Source: Streptomyces sp. PH10-H1 (GTDB taxonomy: Bacteria; Actinomycetota; Actinomycetes; Streptomycetales; Streptomycetaceae). From it: a DNA stretch of 64,000 nucleotides. Where the stretch lies: positions 1-64,000 of the forward strand of contig NZ_JASISZ010000001.1 in assembly GCF_030063355.1 (NCBI RefSeq), given 5' to 3'. Positions 8,426 through 16,706 of this stretch are shown piece by piece. The notes beneath the pieces are model-generated. The model did not search any database. It had not been told where the DNA came from and worked only from the letters and a program-made list of their open reading frames with translations. The number at the start of each line of letters is the position of its first letter. Position 1 is the stretch's first letter. Position numbers and translations under genes: made by a program.

Positions 8426-9490
8426 ATGCCCGCAAACAGTCTCAAGCCGCTCGCCGCCGTCGCCGGCGCCCTGGTCCTCGCCGGTTCCCTCACCGCCTGC
8501 GGCGGCTCCTCGCCCGCGAGCGACGCCAAGGAGATCACCGTCTACAGTGCCGACGGCCTCAAGGCCGATGACGGCTCCGGCTTCTACGACAAGGTCTTCA
8601 ACGACTTCACCGCCAAGACCGGCATCAAGGTGAAGTACGTCGAGGGCGGTTCCGGCGAGATGGTGCAGCGGCTGGCCCGCGAGAAGTCCAACACCCAGGC
8701 CGATGTCGTCGTCACCCTGCCGCCGTTCATCCAGCAGGCCGACAGCAAGGGCCTGCTGGACATGTACAAGCCCGCGGGCTCCGACAAGGTCGCCGCCACC
8801 GACAAGGACGCGGCCGGCAAGTGGACCTCGGTCGTCAACAACTACTTCTGCTTCATCCACAACACCAAGGAGCTGAAGCAGGCCCCCAAGACCTGGGACG
8901 ACCTCCTGGACGCGAAGTACAAGGGCAAGCTGCAGTACTCCACGCCGGGCGTCGCCGGTGACGGAACAGCCGTCGTCATCAAGGCGATCCACGACTTCGG
9001 CGGCCTGGAGCCGGCGATGGCGTACCTGAAGAAGCTGCAGTCCAACAACGTCGGCCCGTCGAAGTCGACGGGCGCGCTCGCGCCCAAGGTCGACAAGGGC
9101 GAGCTGGTGGTCGCCAACGGCGATGTGCAGATGAACTACGCCAACATGAAGTCGATGCCGAACCAGAGCATCTTCTTCCCCGCCGCGAACAGCACCGGCA
9201 AGCCGACCAGCTTCGCGCTCCCGTACGCGGCCGGCCTGGTCAAGGACGCCCCGCACTCCGAGAACGGCAAGAAGCTGCTGGACTTCCTGCTCACCCCCGA
9301 GGTGCAGCAGGAGGTGTCGTCGGTCGGCGGCGGCTTCCCGTCGCGCGGCGATGTGACGGCGACGGACCCGAACGCGGCGAAGCTGAAGGAGATCATGGCC
9401 GGCGTCGAGATCTTCGCGCCCGACTGGACCAAGGTCAACAGCGACTTGGCGTCCTACGTCGACGCCTGGAAGGCGGCGACCGGCAGCTGA
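8426..9490 (+). CDS. Extracellular solute-binding lipoprotein, aminophosphonate uptake
   Basis: A 354-residue class I/II-type binding protein. The signal peptide ends in a lipobox with LTAC, the lipidated cysteine being about residue 25. The mature domain starts EITVYSADGLKADDGSGFYD, typical of iron/polyamine/2-aminoethylphosphonate binding proteins. A good ribosome site (AAGGAG) lies about 11 bases before the ATG. It is the last gene of the phosphonate operon and delivers substrate to the two permeases. The stop codon falls at the end of the first unit of a 12-bp tandem repeat, so the C-terminal TGS is encoded by repeat DNA. Confidence 0.9.
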   Translation: MPANSLKPLAAVAGALVLAGSLTACGGSSPASDAKEITVYSADGLKADDGSGFYDKVFNDFTAKTGIKVKYVEGGSGEMVQRLAREKSNTQADVVVTLPPFIQQADSKGLLDMYKPAGSDKVAATDKDAAGKWTSVVNNYFCFIHNTKELKQAPKTWDDLLDAKYKGKLQYSTPGVAGDGTAVVIKAIHDFGGLEPAMAYLKKLQSNNVGPSKSTGALAPKVDKGELVVANGDVQMNYANMKSMPNQSIFFPAANSTGKPTSFALPYAAGLVKDAPHSENGKKLLDFLLTPEVQQEVSSVGGGFPSRGDVTATDPNAAKLKEIMAGVEIFAPDWTKVNSDLASYVDAWKAATGS

Positions 9491-9514
9491 ACCGGCAGCT
9501 GAACCGGCAGCTGA
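9479..9514 (+). repeat. 12-bp tandem repeat across the stop of the binding-protein gene
   Basis: ACCGGCAGCTGA is present three times in perfect register (9479-9490, 9491-9502, 9503-9514), followed by a decayed fourth unit. Each unit contains an in-frame TGA, so copy-number change would not lengthen the protein. It looks like replication slippage. Confidence 0.9.
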
Positions 9515-9622
9515 CGCGGCAGCGGATCAGCGGATGAGACGGCCGGGGCGTACGCGGTGCGCCCCGGCTAGGCTGGCAGCGCAGGCCGCAGCAGCCGCAC
9601 ACCAGGACAGGAGAACGCGCCC

Positions 9623-10402
9623 GTGTCGACACGCAAGCCGATCGAATCATGGCTCACCGACATGGACGGGGTGCTCATCCACGAGGGCACGCCGATCCCC
9701 GGAGCCGATGCCTTCATCAAGCGGCTGCGCGAGTCCGGCAAGCCGTTCCTGGTGCTCACCAACAACTCCATCTACACCGCCCGTGACCTGCACGCCAGGC
9801 TCTCGCGGATGGGGCTGGACGTGCCGGTCGAGAACATCTGGACCTCGGCGCTGGCCACCGCGAAGTTCCTCGACGACCAGCGCCCCGGCGGCACGGCGTA
9901 CGCGATCGGCGAGGCCGGGCTGACGACCGCGCTGCACGATGTCGGCTACATCCTCACCGATGTCGAGCCGGACTACGTGGTGCTGGGCGAGACCCGCACC
10001 TACAGCTTCGAGGCGCTCACCAAGGCGATCCGGCTCATCAACGGCGGTGCGCGCTTCATCTGCACCAACCCCGACGAGACCGGCCCGTCGGCGGAGGGCC
10101 CGCTGCCCGCCACCGGCTCGGTGGCCGCGCTGATCACCAAGGCCACCGGCAAAGACCCGTACTTCGTCGGCAAGCCCAACCCGCTGATGATGCGGGCCGG
10201 GCTGAACGCGATCGGCGTGCACTCCGAGACCAGCGCGATGATCGGCGACCGGATGGACACCGATGTGCTGGCCGGGCTCGAATCCGGCATGGAGACCTTC
10301 CTGGTGCTGACCGGTCTGACCTCGAAGGCCGACATCGACCGCTATCCGTTCCGGCCCTCGCGGGTCGTGAACTCCATCGCGGATCTCGTCGACGAGATCT
10401 GA
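9623..10402 (+). CDS. HAD-IIA family hydrolase (NagD-like phosphatase)
   Basis: A 259-residue HAD phosphatase. Motif I is LTDMDGVLIHEG, motif II contains LVLTNNS, the motif III lysine is in VGKPNPLMM, and motif IV is MIGDRMDTDV. The central cap domain makes it a class IIA (NagD/AraL-like) enzyme, which usually acts on nucleotides or small sugar phosphates in the cytosol. The GTG start at 9623 is preceded by ACAGGAGA. It stands alone 132 bases after the phosphonate operon. Physiological substrate is not predictable. Confidence 0.88.
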   Translation: MSTRKPIESWLTDMDGVLIHEGTPIPGADAFIKRLRESGKPFLVLTNNSIYTARDLHARLSRMGLDVPVENIWTSALATAKFLDDQRPGGTAYAIGEAGLTTALHDVGYILTDVEPDYVVLGETRTYSFEALTKAIRLINGGARFICTNPDETGPSAEGPLPATGSVAALITKATGKDPYFVGKPNPLMMRAGLNAIGVHSETSAMIGDRMDTDVLAGLESGMETFLVLTGLTSKADIDRYPFRPSRVVNSIADLVDEI

Positions 10403-10542
10403 CCCGCCCGCCCGCACACTCCGTGACGGTTGCCCCTGATGGAGTAACCAAACGCCCTCTGAGGTGCGACGCAGACCGGTTGCGGCGATCTTCGAACCAC
10501 TGGGTGCCGCTGGCCGCACCCGGCCGAGCGGAGGTCCCCCCG

Positions 10543-11154
10543 ATGCGAGTTCTCATACGACCGGCAGCCGCTGGTGCGGCCGTACTGCTCCTGCTGAGCG
10601 CCGCAGTGCCGGCGTTCGCCGATGATCCGGGAGACAGCACGAGCTCGGATACGAGTGCGCGCTCCAGCGCGAGTGCGCATGCGAGCGCGAGTGCGAGCGG
10701 GACGGTGACGGTCACACCGGGCAAGACATGGCCCGGCGCGGTCATCTCCCTGCATGTGAAGAGCGCGTGCAAGGCGGGGAACCGGGCGAAAGCCAGCGCG
10801 GAGGTCTTCGTGAACGCGGTGACTCTCGCCCCGCCGACCGACGGCCAGGACGGACTCGTCAGTGACGCGTCCATCAAGTCCGACGTGGCGCCCGGCACCT
10901 ACACGGTCTCGGTTGAGTGCGACGGCAACAGCCACGCCGCCGAGGGCACCGTGGTCGTCATGAACGCCACCCCCGAGCGCCCGGCCCCGACCTGGCCGAC
11001 GTCCCCGGTCCCGGCGGGCGGCGGCGGTACCGCGCAGCTGGCCGCGGGCCCGGCGTCGGCCGGTCCCGGTGAGCACGCGGTGACGCTGGCGGGAGCCGCG
11101 GCCGCGGCCGGGCTCGCCGGAGTGGCGCTGTACCGCCGACGCCGCCGCGGCTAA
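10543..11154 (+). CDS. Secreted cell-surface protein, probable partner of the adjacent sortase
   Basis: A 203-residue exported protein. A signal peptide covers residues 1 to about 25, followed by a Ser/Ala/Thr-rich low-complexity stretch. A small beta-rich domain with two cysteines (KSACKAG and VECDGN) comes next, then a Pro/Gly-rich spacer. A C-terminal hydrophobic segment ends in an RRRRRG tail. This is the geometry of a sortase substrate, but I see no LPxTG-like motif, so it may simply be membrane-anchored. The class F sortase gene starts five bases after its stop. A serine-rich secreted protein with a similar C-terminal layout lies at 43869-44507. Confidence 0.75.
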   Translation: MRVLIRPAAAGAAVLLLLSAAVPAFADDPGDSTSSDTSARSSASAHASASASGTVTVTPGKTWPGAVISLHVKSACKAGNRAKASAEVFVNAVTLAPPTDGQDGLVSDASIKSDVAPGTYTVSVECDGNSHAAEGTVVVMNATPERPAPTWPTSPVPAGGGGTAQLAAGPASAGPGEHAVTLAGAAAAAGLAGVALYRRRRRG

Positions 11155-11159
11155 CCGCG

Positions 11160-11804
11160 GTGCCCGACGAGGAGAGCGAATCCGTCAGCGGCCGCACCTG
11201 GGCGGCGGCGGCGATAGGGCTGCTGCTCTTCGCCGCCTGGCTGATGGGCCACCCCAGCGGCGGGGAGGCCGCGCCAGGACCGGGCGGGCGGTCGTCCGAC
11301 GTCTCCAGCGAGCGGCCGCCCCCGGTCTACGCGCCGCACATCCCGCTGCCGGACTCCCGCCCGGTCCGGGTGGACATCCCGTCGATCGGGCTGCACGCCG
11401 GGGTCGTCGAGCGGGGCCTGGTGAACGGTGCCGTGGACCCGCCGCCGTACAGCACCCCGGACGTCGCCGGCTGGTTCGGCGGCGGCCCGACCCCCGGCGC
11501 GGCGGGCGCCGCCCTGCTGGTCGGCCATGTCGACACCGAGACCCGGGCCGCGGTCTTCTACGGCCTGAGCTCGGTGACACCGGGCACGGCGGTGGCCGTG
11601 TCGCGGGCGGACGGCTCCGTCGCGGAGTTCACGGTCGAGGCGATCGAGGTCGTCGACAAGGCGAAGTTCTCCGCGGAGCGGGTCTACGGGGCGGGCTCCC
11701 GGCCGGAGCTGCGGATGATCACCTGCGGTGGCACCTTCGACCGCGTGAAGCGCACGTACTCGGCGAATGTGGTGGTCTTCGCGGCGCTGACCGGATCGCA
11801 TTAG
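11160..11804 (+). CDS. Class F sortase
   Basis: A 214-residue membrane-anchored transpeptidase. One hydrophobic segment at residues 14-30 is followed by a proline-rich linker and a sortase beta-barrel. The catalytic histidine is in LVGHVDT, the cysteine in MITCGG, and an arginine-containing strand (RVKRTYSANVVVF) follows, as in the family. The GTG start at 11160 lies five bases after the secreted-protein gene, so they form a pair. Class F sortases are common in actinobacteria, and their recognition signals are poorly defined. Confidence 0.9.
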   Translation: MPDEESESVSGRTWAAAAIGLLLFAAWLMGHPSGGEAAPGPGGRSSDVSSERPPPVYAPHIPLPDSRPVRVDIPSIGLHAGVVERGLVNGAVDPPPYSTPDVAGWFGGGPTPGAAGAALLVGHVDTETRAAVFYGLSSVTPGTAVAVSRADGSVAEFTVEAIEVVDKAKFSAERVYGAGSRPELRMITCGGTFDRVKRTYSANVVVFAALTGSH

Positions 11805-11883
11805 CCAGGGCCGAACACCGCCCCAAGCGGCCCCCGCGCGTGACCGGCCCCGCGTACATGCCGATGCGCGGAGAACGCTTTTG

Positions 11884-11929
11884 GCGCCCGGTCGGCGGCC
11901 CGCTCCCCCCGGAGCCGCCGACCGGGCGC
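11884..11929. terminator. Bidirectional terminator between convergent genes
   Basis: A 16-bp perfect stem (GCGCCCGGTCGGCGGC at 11884-11899 with its complement at 11914-11929) around a 14-base loop. It sits between the ends of the sortase gene and the convergent ATPase gene. There is no T-run, as is usual in streptomycetes. Confidence 0.85.
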
Positions 11930-11932
11930 ACC

Positions 11933-12493
11933 TCACCCTCGGGCGCCTGGACTGCGGGAGTGGTCCGGCGCGGCCGGGGGAGGCTGGGGAAGCCCTGTGG
12001 CCGGCCCCGCCGCGGGCTCGGCCGCGGCGGCGGGCAGCAGGGCGCGGAAGCGGATCAGGACCGCGCCGTCCGTGGCGTGGTGCACCTGGACGCCGTCGAT
12101 CTGCGCGCCGCTGTCCGTATGGTGCGCGAGCTGCTGGCACAGGGCCGTCGCGGCGTAGGAGTGCGGCGGGTCGGGCGTGACGGTGAGCGGCTTGTCGTAC
12201 CCGTAGTCGGTCACCGAGACCGTGCAGCGCACTCCGTCCACGCCGAGCGTGACGCGGTACCGGTGCGCGAATCCGTGGTCGACGACATAGCCGCACGCCA
12301 GGGCGATCGCGGTCGCCAGCTGGGCGCCGGCCGGACCGAAGGGTCCCAGAGTGTCGAGCGCGGCGCACGTCATCCTGGCGGCCAGATCGTCACTGCCCGG
12401 GATCCGGTGCAGCGAGAACGTCCAGGAGACATCGAGGGAAGATCGCCGCGGGTCGGAGAGGGGGAGTCGCGAGATCGCCGCAAGCTTCGCCAT
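11933..12493 (-). CDS. ATP-binding protein, HATPase/anti-sigma-factor type
   Basis: A 186-residue protein of the streptomycete RsbW-like ATPase class. The core includes LATAIALACGYVVDHGF, equivalent to the N-box helix of serine-protein-kinase anti-sigma factors but without the canonical ExxxNAxxH spelling. VTDYGYDKPL occupies the place of the G1 box. The C-terminus is alanine/proline-rich. Such proteins usually form partner-switch pairs with PP2C phosphatases, and one lies 190 bases upstream on the same strand. Kinase activity is doubtful given the divergent N-box. The start at 12493 was chosen because residues before it are shadow-like. Confidence 0.65.
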   Translation of the reverse strand: MAKLAAISRLPLSDPRRSSLDVSWTFSLHRIPGSDDLAARMTCAALDTLGPFGPAGAQLATAIALACGYVVDHGFAHRYRVTLGVDGVRCTVSVTDYGYDKPLTVTPDPPHSYAATALCQQLAHHTDSGAQIDGVQVHHATDGAVLIRFRALLPAAAAEPAAGPATGLPQPPPAAPDHSRSPGARG

Positions 12494-12683
12494 GACGCCG
12501 GTCCACGTCCTGCAGAGTCGGAAGCACTTGAGTCCTGTTGGACTTCGCCTGGAGTGGGGCCAGGGTCCAGGGCCACGTAGTAACCCTAGAACAGGCGAAC
12601 GCCTTGCCGCTAGGGCAATTTGACGACATGTCATTGACCGAGTACTCAGGGCGATGGTTCCGGCCATACGGGCACCGCCGTGC

Positions 12684-13808
12684 TCAGACGGGGATCCGTG
12701 CCGCCTGGGCCGGGGCGAGCAGCAGGAGGACGACGTCGTCGCCGAGGGAGCCGCCCGCGTGCTCCAGCAGATCGGCGTAGACGCGCTCGACGGCGGCCTC
12801 CAGGTTCTGGGCCAGGCCCGCCACCAGCGGCCCGACCCGTGAGGCGAGCGGGTAGAAGGAGCCGTCGAGGGGGCTGCGGGCCTCGATCACGCCGTCCGTG
12901 CACAGCACCAGCACGTCCTCGCCCCCGAGCACCACCCGCCAGGGAACGGCCATCCCCTTCACGAACTCGCCGAGCCCCAGCGGCACCCAGGGATCCGGCG
13001 GATCCAGGGTCGTCACCTTCCCCTCGGGGTCGATGCGCAGCGGCGCCACATGCCCGTAGTGCAGCAGTTCGACGGATCCGGGCCCGTCGAACTCGGCGAA
13101 CAGGGCGGTGGTGAACTCGCCGGACTCGACATGCCGCCGCACGCTCGCCTCGACGCGCTCCGCGACGCGGGTCAGCCCGCCCTCGTCGTACGCGGCCTCG
13201 CGGAACGCGCCCAGGACGACCGCCGAGGTCTGGACGGCGTCCAGACCCTTGCCGCGGACGTCGCCGATGAGCACCCGCACTCCGTGCGGGGTGTCCAGTA
13301 CGGCGTACAGGTCGCCGCCGATCTGGGCCGCGTCCGCCGCCGAGACGTACCGGACGGCGAGCCGGACATCGCCGACCCGGGGCCCGGGCGGCCGCAGCAG
13401 CGCGCGCTGGGCCGCCTCGGCGACCGAGGTGATCGCGGTGAAGGCCCGCAGGCCGGTCTCGCGCCGCCAGGCGATATAGGCGCCGAACAGGCTGACTACC
13501 ACGTACGCGATCAGCTGCCCGCCGAACAGGGCCCGGTCGCGGGGCGCGTCGATCCCGTCGTACGGCGCGAGGATCAGTTGGGTGGCGAAACCGAGGGCGG
13601 CGATGAGCAGGACGCGCCGCCAGGTCGTGGTGATGGCGGCCAGCGCCGGGGCCACGACCATGCCGGGGGCGATGAAGTGATCCCGGCCCGCCAGCAGGTC
13701 CGCGGCCGCGACGACCGCGACGGCCGTCAGCGGCAGCGCCATGCCCTGGCGGGCCAGGAGGGCGGACTCCAGCGACCGCAGTGCTCTCGCGATCCCAGCA
13801 TTTCTCAC
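12684..13808 (-). CDS. Membrane-anchored PP2C/SpoIIE family phosphatase
   Basis: A 374-residue protein. Residues 20-125 hold about four membrane segments. The rest is a SpoIIE-type PP2C domain with GGDLYAVLD, IGDVRGKGLDA, LVLCTDGVIEAR and LGDDVVLLLL supplying the metal-binding aspartates. It should dephosphorylate an anti-anti-sigma factor on the inner face of the membrane. The GTG start at 13808 is 22 bases after the mnhG stop, so it may be expressed with the antiporter EFG genes. That raises the possibility of coupling to ion or osmotic stress, which is inferred from order only. Confidence 0.88.
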   Translation of the reverse strand: MRNAGIARALRSLESALLARQGMALPLTAVAVVAAADLLAGRDHFIAPGMVVAPALAAITTTWRRVLLIAALGFATQLILAPYDGIDAPRDRALFGGQLIAYVVVSLFGAYIAWRRETGLRAFTAITSVAEAAQRALLRPPGPRVGDVRLAVRYVSAADAAQIGGDLYAVLDTPHGVRVLIGDVRGKGLDAVQTSAVVLGAFREAAYDEGGLTRVAERVEASVRRHVESGEFTTALFAEFDGPGSVELLHYGHVAPLRIDPEGKVTTLDPPDPWVPLGLGEFVKGMAVPWRVVLGGEDVLVLCTDGVIEARSPLDGSFYPLASRVGPLVAGLAQNLEAAVERVYADLLEHAGGSLGDDVVLLLLAPAQAARIPV

Positions 13809-13830
13809 ATATCGAACTTACCGGGTGGAC

Positions 13831-14187
13831 TCAGGACGGGTCCGATCGAGTCAGATGGTCATCCAGTTCGTCCACGACCAGCTGATCGCTCCGCACCTGC
13901 CCGGTGCGGTACGCGGCCCGGCCCACCATGTGCGCCGCCACTGGCACGGTCATCAGCTGAAACGTGCCGATCAGGACCAGGGTTCCCAGGTCCACCCAGG
14001 ACCGCAGCCGCAGCGCCACCCCCAGCAGCACCAGCAGCAGACCGAGAACCTGCGGTTTGGTCGCCGCGTGCATTCGGGTGAGCGTGTCGGGCAGCCGCAG
14101 CAGCCCGATGCCGGCCACGAAGCACAGCGCCGCGCCGAGCAGCAGACAGCCCTCGGCGGCCCAGTCGCACAGGGTGCCCCAGCTCAT
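13831..14187 (-). CDS. mnhG: Monovalent cation/H+ antiporter subunit G
   Basis: A 118-residue protein with three hydrophobic segments and the MnhG/PhaG signature GIGLLRLPDTLTRMHAATK. It is a subunit of the multi-protein Mrp/Mnh antiporter that exchanges Na+ or K+ for H+. Its start overlaps mnhF by four bases (ATGA at 14184-14187). The C-terminal about 25 residues are polar. Confidence 0.92.
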   Translation of the reverse strand: MSWGTLCDWAAEGCLLLGAALCFVAGIGLLRLPDTLTRMHAATKPQVLGLLLVLLGVALRLRSWVDLGTLVLIGTFQLMTVPVAAHMVGRAAYRTGQVRSDQLVVDELDDHLTRSDPS

Positions 14188-14453
14188 GACGGGTCCTCGT
14201 CCCGCAGGGCGATGAAACGGGCGATCGCGACCGAGCCGGTGAAGCCGAGGAAGGCCAATACCAGCAGCACCGGCAGCGAGTACGGGGTGCGGTCGGCCGC
14301 CGCCTGCGCACCCAGTCCCGCGACCACGACGGCGAGCAGGGCGTCCACGGCCACCGCCCGGTCGAGCATCGACGGCCCGCGCACCAGCCGTACGAAGACC
14401 ATCACCCCGGCGGCGATCAGCAGCCCCAGGACGGCCGCGGTGACCCATTTCAC
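14184..14453 (-). CDS. mnhF: Monovalent cation/H+ antiporter subunit F
   Basis: An 89-residue protein with three membrane helices and the family motif RGPSMLDRAVAVDALLA. It overlaps mnhE and mnhG by four bases on each side, which is diagnostic of a coupled EFG block. Confidence 0.92.
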   Translation of the reverse strand: MKWVTAAVLGLLIAAGVMVFVRLVRGPSMLDRAVAVDALLAVVVAGLGAQAAADRTPYSLPVLLVLAFLGFTGSVAIARFIALRDEDPS

Positions 14454-14992
14454 GTAGCGGCTCCCTCATCCGGCCCGTACGGCTCATCGAGTGACGCGAT
14501 CTCCGCGCGGGTGCCGAAGGCGCGCACCACCAGCACCTCGAGGCGCCGCACCCCGTCCCGCGCCTGTTCGATGTCCGAGTCCATGACGTGGACGAACAGC
14601 GTCGCCGTGGACCGCTGCATCTCCAGCACCGCGCTGCCCGGCACCGCCGAGACGGCGATCGCGGTGGCCGCCAGCATCAGGTCACCGGAGCAGCGCAGCC
14701 GGATCGCCAGCACCGCGCAGGGCAGCGGCGCGGGGGTCAGGGACTGCCAGGCGGTGCGCAGCCCGGAGACCGTCAGATCGGTGAGGAAATGCGCGGCGAA
14801 ACGCACTAGGCCGACCGGGTGCAGCCGCAGTCCCAGGCCGAGCCGCGGCAGCGGGAAGACGAGGCACAGCACGACGGCGACGATCAGGCCGGTCGACACG
14901 TTCGCGGCAGTGACGCTGCCCCACAGCAGCACCCAGACGACGACGAGCCAGCCGACCAGCGGCCACTCGGGGCGTCTTCGCAGGGTACGCAC
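14450..14992 (-). CDS. mnhE: Monovalent cation/H+ antiporter subunit E
   Basis: About 180 residues. Two N-terminal membrane helices (WPLVGWLVVVWVLLWGSV and the next) precede the cytoplasmic MnhE domain with VSAVPGSAVLEMQ and LFVHVMD, which are family hallmarks. I chose the GTG at 14992 because TGAGGA lies nine bases before it and it gives a normal family length. The open frame continues to an ATG at 15115, but that would overlap the divergent PBP gene. It is the first gene of the separated EFG block. Confidence 0.85.
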   Translation of the reverse strand: MRTLRRRPEWPLVGWLVVVWVLLWGSVTAANVSTGLIVAVVLCLVFPLPRLGLGLRLHPVGLVRFAAHFLTDLTVSGLRTAWQSLTPAPLPCAVLAIRLRCSGDLMLAATAIAVSAVPGSAVLEMQRSTATLFVHVMDSDIEQARDGVRRLEVLVVRAFGTRAEIASLDEPYGPDEGAAT

Positions 14993-15102
14993 GGACGAGA
15001 TCCTCACAGAGCGGGGCGAATCCGTCCGGTAGCCGCGACCTGTGAGGAACCTGTGCTCACCCGCCGGAACCAACGGATCGCCATCGAACGTTCTTGCAAG
15101 GG

Positions 15103-16560
15103 ATGAATAAGACAATCAGGCGTGTGTCGGTCTTCAGCCTCCTGATGGTGCTCGCGATCATGGTGCGGGCCACCTGGGTTCACGCGGTGGACGGCCGGGC
15201 TCTCGCGGACGACCAGCACAACCGGCGGAACATCATCGCGCAGTACGCGAATCCGCTCGGCGACATCGTCGTGGGCGGAAAGCCGGTGACCGGTTCCACC
15301 GTCACCGGCGGTGGTGACCTGCGGTACAAGCGGACGTACACGGAGGGCGGGCTCTACTCGGCGGTCACCGGGTACAGCTCGCAGGTCTACGGTGCCACCC
15401 AGCTCGAAGGCATCTACCGCGGCATCCTGGGCGGCACCGACCCCCGGCTGAAGAGTGTGCCCGACACCCTGACCGGCAAGGCCACCAAGCCGGGCGATGT
15501 CATCACCACCATCGACCCGGCCGTGCAGAAGGCCGCCTTCAAGGGGCTCGGCGGCAAGAAGGGCGCGGCCGTCGCCATCGACCCGGCGACCGGCCGGATC
15601 CTCGGGATGGCCAGCACCCCGAGCTACGACCCGTCGAAGATCTCGGGCGGTTCAGGCGCCGACGGCTCGGCGTGGAACGCCCTGCGGGCCGACAAGGACC
15701 AGCCCCTGCTCAACCGGGCGCTGCGCGCCGCGTATCCGCCCGGATCCACCTTCAAGCTCGTCGTCGCCGCGGCCGCCCTGGAGAACGGGCTGTACTCGTC
15801 GATCGACGAGAAGACCGTCAGCCCGAACCCGTACCCGTTGCCCGGCACCTCGCGGGTGCTGGCCAACGAGTCGGCGTCCGCCCCGTGCGAGAACGCGAGC
15901 ATCAACACCGCGCTCCAGTACAGCTGCAACAACGTCTTCGGCAAGATGGCCGTCGACCTCGGCCAGGACAAGGTGCGCGCCGCCGCCGAGAAGTTCGGCT
16001 TCAACACCGACAGCCTGGACGTTCCGGTGCGCGCGGCCAGGAGCGTCTACCCGAAGGGCATGGACAAGGCGCAGACCGCGCTGTCCGGCATCGGCCAGTT
16101 CGACGACACCGCGACCCCGCTGCAGATGGCGATGGTCGTCGCGGCCATCGCCAACGGCGGCCAGTTGGCGAGCCCGCACATGGTCTCGCAGGTCACGGAC
16201 GGCAACGGCAGGGTGCTGCAGAACTACGCGGACGGCCGGACCAAGCGCGCGGTCAGCGCGGACACCGCCATGAAGCTGCGGAAGGCGATGGTCAACGTCG
16301 TCGACAACGGCACCGGCACCAACGCGAAGATCAGCGGCATCGAGGTCGGCGGCAAGACCGGTACCGCCCAGCACGGCGAGAACAACAGCGGGACGCCCTA
16401 CGCCTGGTTCGTCTCCTACGCGGACGACGGCAAGGGCCACCAGGTCGCGGTCGCCGTGGTCGTCGAGCAGTCGGACGCGGCGCGCTCGGAGGTCAGCGGC
16501 AACGGGCTGGCGGCGCCGATCGCCCAGGCGATGATGAAGGCGGCGTTGAAGACACGTTGA
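15103..16560 (+). CDS. pbpA: Penicillin-binding protein 2-type transpeptidase (PbpA-like)
   Basis: A 485-residue class B PBP. A short N-terminal anchor (MNKTIRRVSVF and the following hydrophobic run) precedes the dimerisation region. The transpeptidase domain then carries the three active-site motifs STFK, SCN and KTGTA. This N-terminus matches streptomycete PbpA, which normally lies beside ftsW/rodA. No such partner is present here, so this is probably an extra PbpA paralogue. The ATG at 15103 is preferred by family likeness, although AAGGG touches it directly, and a TTG at 15094 is possible. It divides the antiporter genes into two blocks. Confidence 0.88.
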   Translation: MNKTIRRVSVFSLLMVLAIMVRATWVHAVDGRALADDQHNRRNIIAQYANPLGDIVVGGKPVTGSTVTGGGDLRYKRTYTEGGLYSAVTGYSSQVYGATQLEGIYRGILGGTDPRLKSVPDTLTGKATKPGDVITTIDPAVQKAAFKGLGGKKGAAVAIDPATGRILGMASTPSYDPSKISGGSGADGSAWNALRADKDQPLLNRALRAAYPPGSTFKLVVAAAALENGLYSSIDEKTVSPNPYPLPGTSRVLANESASAPCENASINTALQYSCNNVFGKMAVDLGQDKVRAAAEKFGFNTDSLDVPVRAARSVYPKGMDKAQTALSGIGQFDDTATPLQMAMVVAAIANGGQLASPHMVSQVTDGNGRVLQNYADGRTKRAVSADTAMKLRKAMVNVVDNGTGTNAKISGIEVGGKTGTAQHGENNSGTPYAWFVSYADDGKGHQVAVAVVVEQSDAARSEVSGNGLAAPIAQAMMKAALKTR

Positions 16561-16706
16561 GGCGGACCACGGCGGGCCGACGTTTCCGGCCGTTGTGTTG
16601 CGCCGGGTGAATGTCTTGAGACAGCAGTGGGTGAAGGGGTAGCTGCGGCGCACAGCTGGTTCCTAGGGTCGGGGAGTCCGAACTCACCCCGCGCTGGAGG
16701 ACCCCT

